Positions 19,004-28,060 of a DNA stretch of 64,000 nt are shown here, one piece after another (the stretch's first letter is position 1; each line of letters begins with the position of its first letter). Position numbers and translations under genes: made by a program. The DNA lies in assembly GCA_021781535.1 (NCBI GenBank), contig JAJXWO010000001.1, positions 202,426-266,425 on the forward strand, read 5' to 3'. This stretch comes from Deltaproteobacteria bacterium (GTDB lineage: Bacteria > Desulfobacterota > Desulfuromonadia > Geobacterales > Pseudopelobacteraceae). Under the pieces are notes generated by a model. The model searched no databases and had not been told where the DNA came from. It saw nothing but the letters and a program-made list of their open reading frames with translations.

Positions 19004-19555
19004 ATGGCCAAGGAAGAGCAGACACCGGCGGAAGACGCAGCTGAAGGTGGCGGCAAGAAAAAAATGATTATCATTATCGGTGCAGCAGTGGCCGTGGCGA
19101 TAGTTCTTGGTATTGTTGCTTTCATGATGCTGGGGAAGGGTGACAAGAAAACCAAAAAAGAGAGCGAAGTTGCTCAAACCGAGGGTGCAGCTGCACCGGC
19201 GGCTGGCGAACATGGTGCCTCTGCGACTGGTGCAGCGGGAGCAGCCAGTCCTGCCGCCAACATTTACCCCCTTGATCCATTTATCGTCAATATCTATGAT
19301 GGACAGGAACTGCGCTATCTGAAAGTCAAGGTTGAACTGGAGATGGTCAGTCCAGCCGTAAAGAGCGAGATGGATGGGCGGCTTGCTCCAATCCGGGATT
19401 CTATCCTGATCTTACTCAGCTCGAAAACTCTCCAGGATATTCAGGATGTCCAGGGGAAAAATACGCTCAAGGATGAAATACTGGGAGCAATAAACAAGAA
19501 CATTGCGCCCGGCAAGATTACCAAGGTGTATTTCACTGATTTTGTGGTTCAATAG
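19004..19555 (+). CDS. fliL: flagellar basal-body-associated protein FliL
   Basis: 183 residues. A Lys-rich cytoplasmic start is followed by one transmembrane helix (MIIIIGAAVAVAIVLGIVAFMML, ~residues 22-44), an Ala/Gly-rich linker, then the periplasmic FliL domain with YPLDPFIVNIYDGQELRYLKVKVELE and a C-terminal ITKVYFTDFVVQ. FliL rings surround stator units and help torque generation. SD GGAGGA precedes ATG 19004. It begins the fliLMNOPQR run. Confidence 0.93.
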   Translation: MAKEEQTPAEDAAEGGGKKKMIIIIGAAVAVAIVLGIVAFMMLGKGDKKTKKESEVAQTEGAAAPAAGEHGASATGAAGAASPAANIYPLDPFIVNIYDGQELRYLKVKVELEMVSPAVKSEMDGRLAPIRDSILILLSSKTLQDIQDVQGKNTLKDEILGAINKNIAPGKITKVYFTDFVVQ

Positions 19556-19563
19556 GTACTGAA

Positions 19564-20553
19564 GTGGCTGCAATGGAAAAAATCCTATCAAAAGCCGAGA
19601 TCGAAGCGCTGCTCAATGCAGTTTTTGAAGGTCGCATTGAACCTGAAAAGGAACTCTCGAAAGCAGAGGGGGCTGTTGCCTCCTATGATCTGATAAACAC
19701 GGATGCTCACAAGGGATTTGTTCCGAATCTGGATATTATTTACGATAGCTTTATCCGCTACAACCGTGTCAATCTCTCCAACCGTCTGCGCAAGTCTGTT
19801 GAAATAAAAAAAATCGGGGCCCGCTCCTATAAATTTGATGACTTTCTCCAGACCCTTCCGTCACCGGCCTGTATGGGGATTTTTAAAATTGAACCGCTCA
19901 AAGGAGCCGCTTTGATATCGTTTGACAGCACCCTGGTGTTGTCACTGGTTGACAGTCTGCTCGGTGGGACCGGCAACGCGAAGGTTCCGCTCGCTAACCG
20001 GATGTTTACTTCAATTGAAGTGCGGCTGATGGAAAAAATTGTCGGCGATGCCCTGCAGGATCTGGAGAAAGCCTGGGCTCCGTTGTATGCCACTCATATG
20101 AACCTGCTCCGGATGGAAATGAATCCGCGTCTGGTTAACATCGTACCGCCCGAATATCAGATTGTAACCATGTCCCTTAAGATTCAGATTGATGATGTTT
20201 CCGGCAATATGATGTTTGCAGTGCCGTACATGACCATCGATCCGATCCGGGACAAGCTCAAGACCGGCATGCAGTTCGATCTGATGGCGATCGACCCGCA
20301 GTGGTCATTCCGTCTGTCCTCCGAGATACTGGAAGCACCGATGGAGACTACTGTCGAGATGGGAAATGCCAGTATTACCCTGCGTGAACTGCTTGATCTA
20401 ACCCCGGGTGACACCATTATGCTTGATAATGCCTGCTCGAGCGAGATGGTTGTCAAGGTAGAGGGGGTACCCAAGTATTTCGGGATTCCGGGCATAAAGC
20501 ATGGCAACAAGGCAATTCAGATCAGCAAGATTTGCACCAATAGGGGGCAGTAG
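19564..20553 (+). CDS. fliM: flagellar motor switch protein FliM
   Basis: 329 residues. FliM is the C-ring protein that binds CheY-P with its N-terminus (ILSKAEIEALLNAV) and FliG with its middle (CheC-like) domain. The C-terminal SpoA domain ends with VEGVPKYFGIPGIKHGNKAIQI. Start GTG 19564 has AGG 7 nt upstream; ATG 19573 is an alternative. The stop overlaps the fliN start by 1 nt, so the two C-ring proteins are coupled. Confidence 0.95.
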   Translation: MAAMEKILSKAEIEALLNAVFEGRIEPEKELSKAEGAVASYDLINTDAHKGFVPNLDIIYDSFIRYNRVNLSNRLRKSVEIKKIGARSYKFDDFLQTLPSPACMGIFKIEPLKGAALISFDSTLVLSLVDSLLGGTGNAKVPLANRMFTSIEVRLMEKIVGDALQDLEKAWAPLYATHMNLLRMEMNPRLVNIVPPEYQIVTMSLKIQIDDVSGNMMFAVPYMTIDPIRDKLKTGMQFDLMAIDPQWSFRLSSEILEAPMETTVEMGNASITLRELLDLTPGDTIMLDNACSSEMVVKVEGVPKYFGIPGIKHGNKAIQISKICTNRGQ

Positions 20554-20852
20554 TGAGTGATACGCCTGAAGAGAATCAAACGGCACCTGACAAGAAAAAT
20601 CTCGACTTCATTCTTGATATTCCTCTGCAGGTGACGGTCGAACTGGGAAGGACCAAGCTTCTGGTTAAGGATATTCTGCAGCTAAACCAGGGAGCGGTCG
20701 TCGAACTGACAAAGCTGGCTGGAGAACCACTGGACATTTTTGTCAACTCCAAACTGGTGGCTCGCGGCGAAGCGGTTGTCGTCAATGAAAAATTCGGTGT
20801 TCGCCTCGTGGATATCGTCTCTCCAAACGAGCGGGTGGAGAAAATTTTGTGA
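20553..20852 (+). CDS. fliN: flagellar motor switch protein FliN
   Basis: 99 residues from GTG 20553, which overlaps the fliM stop. The SpoA domain is complete: LDIPLQVTVELGRTKLLVKDILQLNQGAVVELTKLAGEPLDIFVN, ending EKFGVRLVDIVSPNERVEKI. FliN forms the lower part of the C ring and docks FliH. It is the short FliN, without a FliY phosphatase domain; separate CheX proteins supply that activity elsewhere in the window. Confidence 0.95.
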   Translation: MSDTPEENQTAPDKKNLDFILDIPLQVTVELGRTKLLVKDILQLNQGAVVELTKLAGEPLDIFVNSKLVARGEAVVVNEKFGVRLVDIVSPNERVEKIL

Positions 20853-21265
20853 AAAGTGCGGCTTCCGCACTTCTTATCTTATTCCCTTCTATGGCGTCGG
20901 CTGCTGACAGCTCCGGTCAGGAGTTCAGCTTTCTGTCAAGTATACTGCAAATGGTTGCAGCCCTGGCACTTGTTATCGGGCTTATCCTACTTATCTGGCA
21001 TTTTTCCGGCAAGCTGATGAGGGGATTCCCGGTCGGGCAGCAACTGCTTTCAAAGCATATCCGTTTAGTAGAAACCCGTTATCTGGGGCCCAAAAAAGCA
21101 CTATTGCTTTTTGAGGTTGGCGGTGAGTACCTGTTATTGTCAAGTAGTGACACCGGTTTGACGTTTATCAAGCAGATCGACATGCTGGAAGAGATCGAAG
21201 TCATCGAAGAAAAACAGGAACAAAGCAGTTTTGCCACGCTGTTGACTCGATTGAGACAAAAATAA
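20849..21265 (+). CDS. fliO: flagellar biosynthesis protein FliO
   Basis: 138 residues from GTG 20849, overlapping fliN by 4 nt. A cleavable-looking signal ([13 protein letters not shown]) is followed by one membrane helix ([21 protein letters not shown]) and a cytoplasmic domain ([29 protein letters not shown]) typical of FliO. FliO aids assembly of the FliP ring in the export gate. The family is poorly conserved; position before fliP supports the call. Confidence 0.88.
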   Translation: MKSAASALLILFPSMASAADSSGQEFSFLSSILQMVAALALVIGLILLIWHFSGKLMRGFPVGQQLLSKHIRLVETRYLGPKKALLLFEVGGEYLLLSSSDTGLTFIKQIDMLEEIEVIEEKQEQSSFATLLTRLRQK

Positions 21266-22035
21266 TGATTATCCGGCACCACTCAAAACGATCCTTTATT
21301 CTATGCCTGACAGCGCTGTTGTTGTTGGTGGTGAGCGTTGTCGCATACGCGGCACCGATTCCGTTCCCGTCGCTTAATATCGGGGTCGGCACCGCCACCA
21401 AACCAAATGATGTTGCAGTTACTGTTCAGATCTTCCTGCTGCTGACGATCATGTCACTCGCACCAGGCTTGCTGATCATGACGACTTCATTCACCCGCAT
21501 CTCGGTCGTGCTCTCTTTTTTACGCACCGCCATGGGCACCCAGGCAGCTCCATCCAACCAGGTCATTTTGTCTTTGTCATTGTTTCTGACATTCTTCATC
21601 ATGACGCCGGTGTGGCAACAGATTAACAAGGATGCCTACCAACCATGGAAGGCGCAGCAGATCAGCCAGGAACAGGCCATGGAGCGGGCCGTCAAGCCGG
21701 TACGTAATTTTATGCTTTCCCAGACACGTGAGAAGGATCTGGCGCTTTTTGTGAGCCTGTCCAAGCTGCCCAGACCCAAGAACGCGGAAGATATTCCGAC
21801 CCTGACCATCATTCCTGCATTCATGATTTCAGAATTGCGGACCGCGTTTCAGATCGGATTTTTAATCTATATCCCTTTTATCGTCGTTGATATGGTTGTC
21901 GCATCGGTTCTGATGTCGATGGGGATGATGATGCTGCCACCGGTCATGATCTCGCTCCCGTTCAAAATCCTGCTCTTTGTGCTGGTGGATGGCTGGGGAC
22001 TGGTAATCGGTTCACTCGTAAAAAGTTTTGGCTAG
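21265..22035 (+). CDS. fliP: flagellar export gate protein FliP
   Basis: 256 residues. An N-terminal signal peptide ends near VAYA; family motifs follow, including [28 protein letters not shown] and [27 protein letters not shown]. FliP forms the pentameric core of the export gate with FliQ and FliR. The ATG overlaps the fliO stop (TAATG). Confidence 0.97.
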   Translation: MIIRHHSKRSFILCLTALLLLVVSVVAYAAPIPFPSLNIGVGTATKPNDVAVTVQIFLLLTIMSLAPGLLIMTTSFTRISVVLSFLRTAMGTQAAPSNQVILSLSLFLTFFIMTPVWQQINKDAYQPWKAQQISQEQAMERAVKPVRNFMLSQTREKDLALFVSLSKLPRPKNAEDIPTLTIIPAFMISELRTAFQIGFLIYIPFIVVDMVVASVLMSMGMMMLPPVMISLPFKILLFVLVDGWGLVIGSLVKSFG

Positions 22036-22045
22036 GTGATCCCTC

Positions 22046-22315
22046 ATGACTCCTGAATTGGTCGTACAACTCGCCCGCCGCACCTTTGAAACCGCCATGA
22101 TGCTGGCTGCACCGCTCCTGATCGCCAGTCTGGTTGTCGGTCTTCTGGTCAGTGTTTTTCAGGCCGTTACCTCAATCAATGAGGCAACGCTTGCCTTTGC
22201 TCCGAAAATTATCGCCGTCATGGTTGCCATGATCATCTTTTTCCCCTGGATGATGAGCTACATGAGTGACTTTACCCGTGAGATCTATTCATTTATCCCC
22301 ATCATGAGGCGTTAG
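22046..22315 (+). CDS. fliQ: flagellar export gate protein FliQ
   Basis: 89 residues with two membrane helices (MMLAAPLLIASLVVGLLVSVFQAVTSINEATLAFAPKIIAVMVAMIIFFPWMM). Typical FliQ size and motif, between fliP and fliR. It lines the FliP/FliR gate. Confidence 0.96.
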   Translation: MTPELVVQLARRTFETAMMLAAPLLIASLVVGLLVSVFQAVTSINEATLAFAPKIIAVMVAMIIFFPWMMSYMSDFTREIYSFIPIMRR

Positions 22316-22321
22316 CCTCCC

Positions 22322-23116
22322 ATGTTTCCGCTGCTCCCTTTTCCGTCTCCCCGCGAAGTCATTTTTTTTATGCTGGTGTTAAGTCGCGTGGCCGGTATTT
22401 TTGCCGCACTGCCGGTGTTCGGCGGCCGCACGGTGCCGGTCCGCATCAAGGCGATCACGGTGTTCATGATCACGCTGGTCTGTTTCCCGACGCTTTTGAT
22501 AACAATACCCCAGGTACCGTCTGATACTTTCAGTCTTGCCTTGCTGCTGTTCAGTGAAGTCATGATAGGCCTGACGCTGGGGTTCATAACTCAGATTATC
22601 TTTTCCGCTGTCGAATTTAGCGGCCAGATCATCGGCCTGCAGATGGGGCTTACTATCTCATCTATTATTGATCCCTCCAGGGGTACGCAAGTCCAAATCA
22701 TGTCGGTCGTACAGTCACTGTTTGCAACACTGATCTTCCTGTCGCTCAATATTCACCACCTGTTTATCCGCGCCATCATGGACAGCTTCAGAGTGATTCC
22801 GCTCGGAGGGTGGCGCATGAACGGAGAGCTGGTGCATTTTCTCGTCATGCGCACCGCGGATATTTTCATCATCGGAATCCGCCTGGCCGCACCGGTCATG
22901 GTGGCTCTGCTCCTTACCACGGTTGCGCTCGGCATCATGGCCCGGGCGTTTCCGCAGATGAATATTTTCATGATCAGCCTGCCGCTTAACGTGGGACTTG
23001 GTCTGGTCGTTCTGGGGATGACCCTGACCATATTTTTTCATGTTCTGGAGGTGTCCTTCGGGGATCTTTCTGCCCAAATAAACGCTCTCTTCCGACTCAT
23101 GGCAAAGGGGGGATGA
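22322..23116 (+). CDS. fliR: flagellar export gate protein FliR
   Basis: 264 residues, mostly membrane helices. Family motifs include FMLVLSRVAGIFAALPVFGGRTVPVRIKA near the start and GFITQIIFSAVEFSGQIIGLQMGL in the middle; MARAFPQMNIFMISLPLNVGLGL is near the end. FliR caps the export gate and contacts FlhB. The stop is at 23114-23116; the probable flhB start codon follows 3 nt later. Confidence 0.96.
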   Translation: MFPLLPFPSPREVIFFMLVLSRVAGIFAALPVFGGRTVPVRIKAITVFMITLVCFPTLLITIPQVPSDTFSLALLLFSEVMIGLTLGFITQIIFSAVEFSGQIIGLQMGLTISSIIDPSRGTQVQIMSVVQSLFATLIFLSLNIHHLFIRAIMDSFRVIPLGGWRMNGELVHFLVMRTADIFIIGIRLAAPVMVALLLTTVALGIMARAFPQMNIFMISLPLNVGLGLVVLGMTLTIFFHVLEVSFGDLSAQINALFRLMAKGG

Positions 23117-23119
23117 CCT

Positions 23120-24193
23120 ACGGCTGAAGACTCAGATAAACACTCAAAAACTGAACAACCGACCGGAAAAAGACTAGAAAAGTCGCGCGAAGATAGTCCG
23201 CCGCCGATGAGTCAGATGTTGACGTCGTCACTTACCTTGCTCACGGGCATCGTCTGCCTCTATATCTTCGGCAGTTTCATGATGGACGGCCTTAAGCAGA
23301 GTACGGTCAAAATACTGTCAACGATGGGCAGCTTCCAGCTGACCGAAGCAAACCTCTACGTTCTGGTGCTCAAGTTGTTTGGGACCGTTGTACTGTTGTT
23401 GGCGCCACTTATCGTAACAATTATTGCCACTGCTGTACTCTCAAGCCTGGTTCAGGACAACGGCAGGTTCGAGTTCCGGACCTCACGTCTGAAAGTAAGT
23501 TTCGACAAGCTCAATCCCCTGAACGGCTTCAAGCGGCTGTTTAATAAAGATGCTCTTGTTGAGATGCTGAAATCGCTGCTCAAGCTGTCGGTTGTTGCTT
23601 GGATCGCCTACGGGGTGCTGCGGGACGAAATGCAGAATATCACGTTTTTGGCAGAAGCCGATATTCAGACAATTTTTGATTTCGTGGGTCACATTGCTTT
23701 CAAGATTGTTATCCATACCTGCGGCATTATGATCGTTCTCGGACTGCTCGACATGCTCTATGTCAAGTGGCGCTATGTGGAAAATCTTAAAATGACCAAA
23801 CAGGAGGTTAAGGATGAGCATAAAGAGTCCGATGGTAACCCTGAGACAAAGGCAAAGATAAAGAAGATGCAATTTCAAATGGCCCGTCGCAGGATGACCA
23901 AAATCATCCCGCTGGCTGATGTGATCATCACCAATCCGACCCACTTTGCCGTTGCACTTAAATATGACCGCCAGAAAATGGCTGCACCGGTCGTGCTTGC
24001 CAAGGGGATGGATATCATGGCCGAAGCGATCAAGAAGATCGCTCGAGAGCACAGTATTACCCTGGTGGAAAATCGTTTCCTGGCCCGCGAACTGTATGAC
24101 CAGGTCAAAGAGAATGAGCCGATTCCGGAAGCGCTCTACGCAGCTGTTGCAGAGGTACTGGCGTATGTCTACAAACTAAAGGGAAAGGTATGA
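23120..24193 (+). CDS. flhB: flagellar export switch protein FlhB with apparent ACG start
   Basis: Residue numbering is from 23120. Four membrane helices are followed by the cytoplasmic switch domain with the autocleavage site NPTH near residue 271, then APVVLAKGMDIMAEAI. The first ATG in frame is 23207, but the 29 preceding codons encode the conserved FlhB N-terminus (AEDSDKHSKTEQPTGKRLEKSRE), and no ATG, GTG, TTG or CTG occurs before the in-frame stop at 23114. ACG at 23120 sits exactly where ATG would be and has GGGGGG 7 nt upstream. Either a rare ACG initiation or a sequence error (ATG read as ACG) explains this. flhA does not follow. Confidence 0.85.
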   Translation, partial: TAEDSDKHSKTEQPTGKRLEKSREDSPPPMSQMLTSSLTLLTGIVCLYIFGSFMMDGLKQSTVKILSTMGSFQLTEANLYVLVLKLFGTVVLLLAPLIVTIIATAVLSSLVQDNGRFEFRTSRLKVSFDKLNPLNGFKRLFNKDALVEMLKSLLKLSVVAWIAYGVLRDEMQNITFLAEADIQTIFDFVGHIAFKIVIHTCGIMIVLGLLDMLYVKWRYVENLKMTKQEVKDEHKESDGNPETKAKIKKMQFQMARRRMTKIIPLADVIITNPTHFAVALKYDRQKMAAPVVLAKGMDIMAEAIKKIAREHSITLVENRFLARELYDQVKENEPIPEALYAAVAEVLAYVYKLKGKV

Positions 24194-24249
24194 TAATCTT
24201 TTCAGATCATGAATGAGAGGATAGTACGGCACCATGAAAGAACAGGCGG

Positions 24250-24276
24250 CTATTTTGCCCAGTGGGCAAAAGATAG
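24250..24276. promoter_or_regulatory. inverted repeat between flhB and the sugar kinase gene
   Basis: CTATTTTGCCC and GGGCAAAAGATAG form a near-perfect inverted repeat with a 3-nt loop. There is no T-run, so an operator or transcript-end hairpin is equally possible. The rest of the 165-bp gap has a TTGACT at about 24308 with a weak downstream -10. Confidence 0.4.
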
Positions 24277-24358
24277 AAAGTGTATTTGTACGACAATCCT
24301 TTTGACTCGGTATGTACTGCGTGATACTTTGTAGAATATTTTCCAGTGGGAGAGTCCA

Positions 24359-25273
24359 ATGAGTATTGTTGTTGTCGGAACCGTAGCATTTGACACTGTT
24401 GAAACCCCCTTCGGGAGGAGAGAAAATGTCCTTGGCGGGTCGGCCACCTACTTTTCTACTTCGGCCAGTTTCTTTGCCGATGTGTCGCTTGTCGCGGTTG
24501 TCGGAGAAGATTTTCCCGAAGAGCATGTCGATTTTCTGCAGAGCCGAAACATCGATACTGCCGGTTTGAAGCGCATTCCCGGTAAGACGTTTCAATGGAG
24601 CGGTCGCTACGGGTATGATCTGAATGAAGCCCAGACTCTTGACACCCAGCTTAATGTACTCATGGATTTTCACCCGGAGCTGCCCGAATCATATCGTGAT
24701 GCGGAGTATCTCTTCTTGGCTAATATTGACCCCGACCTGCAGATGAATGTGCTGGAACAAGTTCGAAAACCGAAACTTGTTGCGTGTGATACGATGAATT
24801 TTTGGATTTCTTCCAAGCCTGATGCTCTGAAGAACGTGCTTCAGAAGGTTGACGTTGTCATAATCAACGAAAGTGAAGCACGGCAGTTCACCGGGGAAGT
24901 TAATCTGGTCAAAGCTGCCCGACAAATTATAGCACTTGGCTGCAAGCGACTGGTTGTCAAGAGGGGAGAGTACGGGGTGTTGATGTTTACCGCCGAGACT
25001 GTTTTTGCTGCGCCGGCTTATCCGTTGGAAGAGGTGTTCGATCCGACCGGTGCAGGAGACACTTTTGCGGGAGGGTTTATGGGATATCTGGCAAATACCG
25101 GGGATCATTCAGAAGAGGGGCTTCGTCAAGCAATTATCTTCGGCAGCGTCATGGCTTCTTTTAACGTTGAGGATTTCAGCCTTAACCGTATGAAGAGACT
25201 CGAATACAAAGAGATACAAGCCCGCTTCAGTACCTTCAAGGCATTGACGAACTTCAGGAATATTACTTTTTGA
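24359..25273 (+). CDS. PfkB/ribokinase-family sugar or nucleoside kinase
   Basis: 304 residues. The N-terminal glycine motif GGSATYFSTSASFF and the C-terminal PfkB signature DPTGAGDTFAGGFMGYL (near residue 228, with the catalytic Asp in GAGD) identify an ATP-dependent kinase of the ribokinase superfamily. The substrate cannot be told from sequence. It stands apart from the flagellar genes, after a 165-bp gap with an inverted repeat. Start ATG 24359 has GGGAGAG upstream. Confidence 0.88.
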   Translation: MSIVVVGTVAFDTVETPFGRRENVLGGSATYFSTSASFFADVSLVAVVGEDFPEEHVDFLQSRNIDTAGLKRIPGKTFQWSGRYGYDLNEAQTLDTQLNVLMDFHPELPESYRDAEYLFLANIDPDLQMNVLEQVRKPKLVACDTMNFWISSKPDALKNVLQKVDVVIINESEARQFTGEVNLVKAARQIIALGCKRLVVKRGEYGVLMFTAETVFAAPAYPLEEVFDPTGAGDTFAGGFMGYLANTGDHSEEGLRQAIIFGSVMASFNVEDFSLNRMKRLEYKEIQARFSTFKALTNFRNITF

Positions 25274-25347
25274 TGGAGAGACTTCATGCTGGCAGAAAAT
25301 AGCTTTGATTCACACTTCTCGCGTTTATCAGGGTCAGGGATGTCCTT

Positions 25348-26112
25348 ATGGTGAAAAATTATTTCTACTCCATAGCTGCACTACTATTGCTACTGGCCGT
25401 TTCAGGGTGCGTATCGGTGCGGGGCGAGGGGAGATCCATACCAAATCCGGCGTCGTACCACTATCAAATGGGACTTTCCTATCTGGGAGAAAATAATTTT
25501 ACTTCAGCTTTAGTTGAACTGACCGAGGCCGAGAAGCTTGACCCCGACAATCCTGACGTTCTCTATAACCTCGGCAAGGCTTTTATCGGAAAAAAACGTC
25601 CTGATCTTGCTGAAGCAAAACTTTTGAAAGCTATCCATCTGAAACCAGGCTTCTCTGTTGCCCGCAATGACCTTGGGGTCGCTTACCTTGATCTGAAGCG
25701 GTGGGACAGTGCCATTCAACAGTTCAAAATTGTAAAGGACGATCTTTTTTACGACAACAATACAAACGCTTCCATAAATCTTGGTTTGGCCTATTTGGGG
25801 AAAGGTAATTACCCGAAGGCTTTGGAGGAACTGCAGGCCGTTGAGGCCATGAATCCCCTTAATCCGATTGTCCGGGTCTCTTTGGGGAGAGTCTGGTTTG
25901 CCATGGACAAGAACGAACGAGCTATTGCTGAATATACCAAGGCACTTGAGATTTATCATGATTACGGCGCGGCACACTATTTTCTCGGCCAGGCACAGCT
26001 CAAGATGAACAATATTGATGCTGCACGTGCCTCATTCAAAGAGGCTGCACGGCTTATCCCGTACAGTGAACTGGGCCGCGCCGCACTTGACTATCTGGAT
26101 CTTGTCAAGTGA
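25348..26112 (+). CDS. TPR lipoprotein, PilW/NlpI-like
   Basis: 254 residues. A lipoprotein signal peptide ends in the lipobox LAVSGC (Cys near residue 21). The rest is five or six TPR units (YHYQMGLSYLGENNFTSALVELTEAEKLDPDNP and repeats). TPR lipoproteins of this type (PilW/PilF, NlpI) support type IV pilus secretin assembly or envelope enzymes. The following gene is RodZ-like and overlaps by 4 nt; the pilW-rodZ pairing is also seen in gammaproteobacteria, which favours a PilW-type role, but no pilus genes are in view. Confidence 0.75.
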   Translation: MVKNYFYSIAALLLLLAVSGCVSVRGEGRSIPNPASYHYQMGLSYLGENNFTSALVELTEAEKLDPDNPDVLYNLGKAFIGKKRPDLAEAKLLKAIHLKPGFSVARNDLGVAYLDLKRWDSAIQQFKIVKDDLFYDNNTNASINLGLAYLGKGNYPKALEELQAVEAMNPLNPIVRVSLGRVWFAMDKNERAIAEYTKALEIYHDYGAAHYFLGQAQLKMNNIDAARASFKEAARLIPYSELGRAALDYLDLVK

Positions 26113-26996
26113 GTAAGGTCAAAGTGTCAGATGCGGTTTCCTCTTCACCGGAGGCCTCTGGCGGTTCGCCGGGGGCGATTCTCCGCCGTTGCCGGGACTT
26201 CCACGGAATTACGCTGGAAGAAGCTTCGGAAACTACCAAAATAGGTATTTTTTATTTGAAAGCTCTTGAAGATGACCAGATTAGCAAATTTGCCAATCAG
26301 GCATACCTCAAGGGTTTTCTCCGTATATACTCCGCCTATCTCGGCCTGAAATCTGATGATTTAGCACGGATGTATGACAAACTTTATGGAATTTCAGATG
26401 AAAAGCCCGATTCAGGCCATGTGCCTGCTATTTCCCACCGCCGACCGCGCCGGTTTATATTCCTTAAAAAACTGCTGCTCCCCGCGCTTTTATTGACGGC
26501 GGTTCTGATTACTGCGACTTTTTTCAGGGAGCCTCCGCCTCCTCTTGTTCGTCCGCCGCAACCTGCTGCGGTCCCGGTTCCTCCACAGCAATTTTCTGCA
26601 GTCCAGGCGGTGCAAAGCTCTGTACGGGTTAAGAAAAAAGAACCGGACATTCTTCCACCGCCGCTGCCTGAGGCTGAGAAGCCTCCAATAGCATTACCTG
26701 ACGTTGAAAAAACAGTGAAATCGATACAGCCGCTAGTTGCTCCCAAAGGGTTTGTGCTGAAAATAAAAGTTACCCAAAACGGCACATTAACCTCAACGGT
26801 TGACGGAGCTGGCCCACAAGAATATGATCTTACGGTCGGAGATGTAATTGAGTGGAAAGCAGAAAAAAATATCATACTGGATTTGAGCAATGCCGGCGGA
26901 GTTGACGTGGAATTGAACGGCAAGCCGTACAAATCGCTCGGACCTCCTGGGCAACCAGCATATGTGGAACTTGATGCTAATGGGATCAAACAGTAA
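26109..26996 (+). CDS. RodZ-like helix-turn-helix membrane protein
   Basis: 295 residues from GTG 26109. An HTH_25/Xre-like domain (residues ~22-95: GAILRRCRDFHGITLEEASETTKI, then YLKGFLRIYSAYLGL) precedes a basic stretch and one membrane helix (LLLPALLLTAVLITATFF, ~118-137). A Pro-rich periplasmic linker leads to a C-terminal DUF4115 domain (~210-290). This is the RodZ layout, the MreB-binding cell-shape protein. Coupled to the TPR lipoprotein gene. Confidence 0.8.
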   Translation: MSKVKVSDAVSSSPEASGGSPGAILRRCRDFHGITLEEASETTKIGIFYLKALEDDQISKFANQAYLKGFLRIYSAYLGLKSDDLARMYDKLYGISDEKPDSGHVPAISHRRPRRFIFLKKLLLPALLLTAVLITATFFREPPPPLVRPPQPAAVPVPPQQFSAVQAVQSSVRVKKKEPDILPPPLPEAEKPPIALPDVEKTVKSIQPLVAPKGFVLKIKVTQNGTLTSTVDGAGPQEYDLTVGDVIEWKAEKNIILDLSNAGGVDVELNGKPYKSLGPPGQPAYVELDANGIKQ

Positions 26997-27055
26997 TTTA
27001 AAAATACTTCATGCTCTGCTGTCCGTTGAGCAAAGAAAAAACGAGATTCAGGGTC

Positions 27056-27083
27056 TTGACAGTCCGCTGCTCCATGCTAGACT
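27056..27083 (+). promoter_or_regulatory. sigma-70 type promoter for the response regulator at 27.1 kb
   Basis: A perfect TTGACA (27056-27061) and TAGACT (27078-27083) with a 16-bp spacer. The start would be near 27090, about 12 nt before the AGGAG SD that serves GTG 27116. This supports the short form of the downstream gene. Confidence 0.55.
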
Positions 27084-27115
27084 TCCTGTACTTCGAACCA
27101 TGCAGGAGAGCTTCT

Positions 27116-27490
27116 GTGGGACAGGAACATAAAAGAATACTGGTTGTTGATGATGAGGAAAACGCCCGCGTGGCACTTTCGAAGATTCTTACCCATGACG
27201 GTTATGATGTTTCTTCAGCCAAGAACGGAGTGGAGGCTCTCAATTATCTTCGCAGTAAAGATGTCGAGTTGATCATCACGGATCTAAATATGCCGGAGAT
27301 GAATGGATTGATGTTTTTGCGCGAACTCAACCGCAGTCATCCTTCCAGTAATGTTATCATGATTACCGCTTACGGCGAAGTGGAGTCGTATCTTGAAGCG
27401 ATGACACTGGGCGCTTTTGAATACATAAACAAGCCGGTTAAGTACGATGATCTCAAAAAAGTCATCGATAAGATTTTTAAAAATGATTGA
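27116..27490 (+). CDS. single-domain response regulator
   Basis: 124 residues from GTG 27116, chosen because AGGAG lies 7 nt upstream and the receiver begins right after. The receiver is intact: RILVVDDEENAR, ITDLNMPEMNG (phosphoacceptor Asp), MITAYGE (switch Thr) and INKPVKYDDL (Lys). It resembles NtrC-type receivers, but there is no output domain. A UspA gene follows 30 bp later and another receiver after that. The partner kinase is not in the window. Confidence 0.85.
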   Translation: MGQEHKRILVVDDEENARVALSKILTHDGYDVSSAKNGVEALNYLRSKDVELIITDLNMPEMNGLMFLRELNRSHPSSNVIMITAYGEVESYLEAMTLGAFEYINKPVKYDDLKKVIDKIFKND

Positions 27491-27520
27491 AAAACTGAAC
27501 TATTTAACAGGAGGAACTCT

Positions 27521-27970
27521 ATGAAACCGTTTACAAAAATTTTAACTGCTATCGATTTTTCAGAAAATTCTGAATGTGCTTTCGACTATGCCCTGACATT
27601 GGCAACTCAGTTTAATGCTGAACTCACAATTATCCATGTTATCAATGAGCCGGTTGATTTACGTGGTTTCTATGTACCTCATATTTCTTTTGAGCAGTTG
27701 GAAAAAGAGATCGAAGATAGTGCGGTCAAAATGATGGAAGCATTCTGCAGCTCAAAACTAGGGACCTTTTCAAATTACAAAACATCAATCGTGACCGGCA
27801 TCCCTTACGATGAAATCACGGCAACTGCCGCCAAAATGGATGCATCTCTGATCGTGCTCGGTACGCATGGCAGGACCGGTCTTGACCGTATACTTTTTGG
27901 CAGCACCGCTGAACGGGTTGTGCGCTCTGCCCAGTGTCCCGTCCTGACGGTGAGACTCCCGGCCGTATAA
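27521..27970 (+). CDS. universal stress protein, UspA family
   Basis: 149 residues, one Usp domain. KILTAIDFSENSECAFDYAL starts the fold, and the C-terminal ATP-binding motif GTHGRTGLDRILFGSTAERVVRSAQCPVLTVR is complete (GxGxxG-like GTHGRTG with GSTAE). Such proteins bind nucleotides and accumulate under stress or growth arrest. SD AGGAGG precedes the ATG. It lies between two single-domain response regulators. Confidence 0.93.
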   Translation: MKPFTKILTAIDFSENSECAFDYALTLATQFNAELTIIHVINEPVDLRGFYVPHISFEQLEKEIEDSAVKMMEAFCSSKLGTFSNYKTSIVTGIPYDEITATAAKMDASLIVLGTHGRTGLDRILFGSTAERVVRSAQCPVLTVRLPAV

Positions 27971-28060
27971 ATATAATGTCTAAATACGTTCTTTCTTTTT
28001 ACGGTTGAGGTGTGTACTATACCCCGGTTGTTGATATCCAATTTGTTAGTGCGTGCCGTC

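Noticed and set aside
23207..24193. flhB starting at the ATG at 23207
   Set aside because: This would drop the conserved N-terminal KTEQPTGKRLEKSRE segment, which is encoded in frame just upstream.
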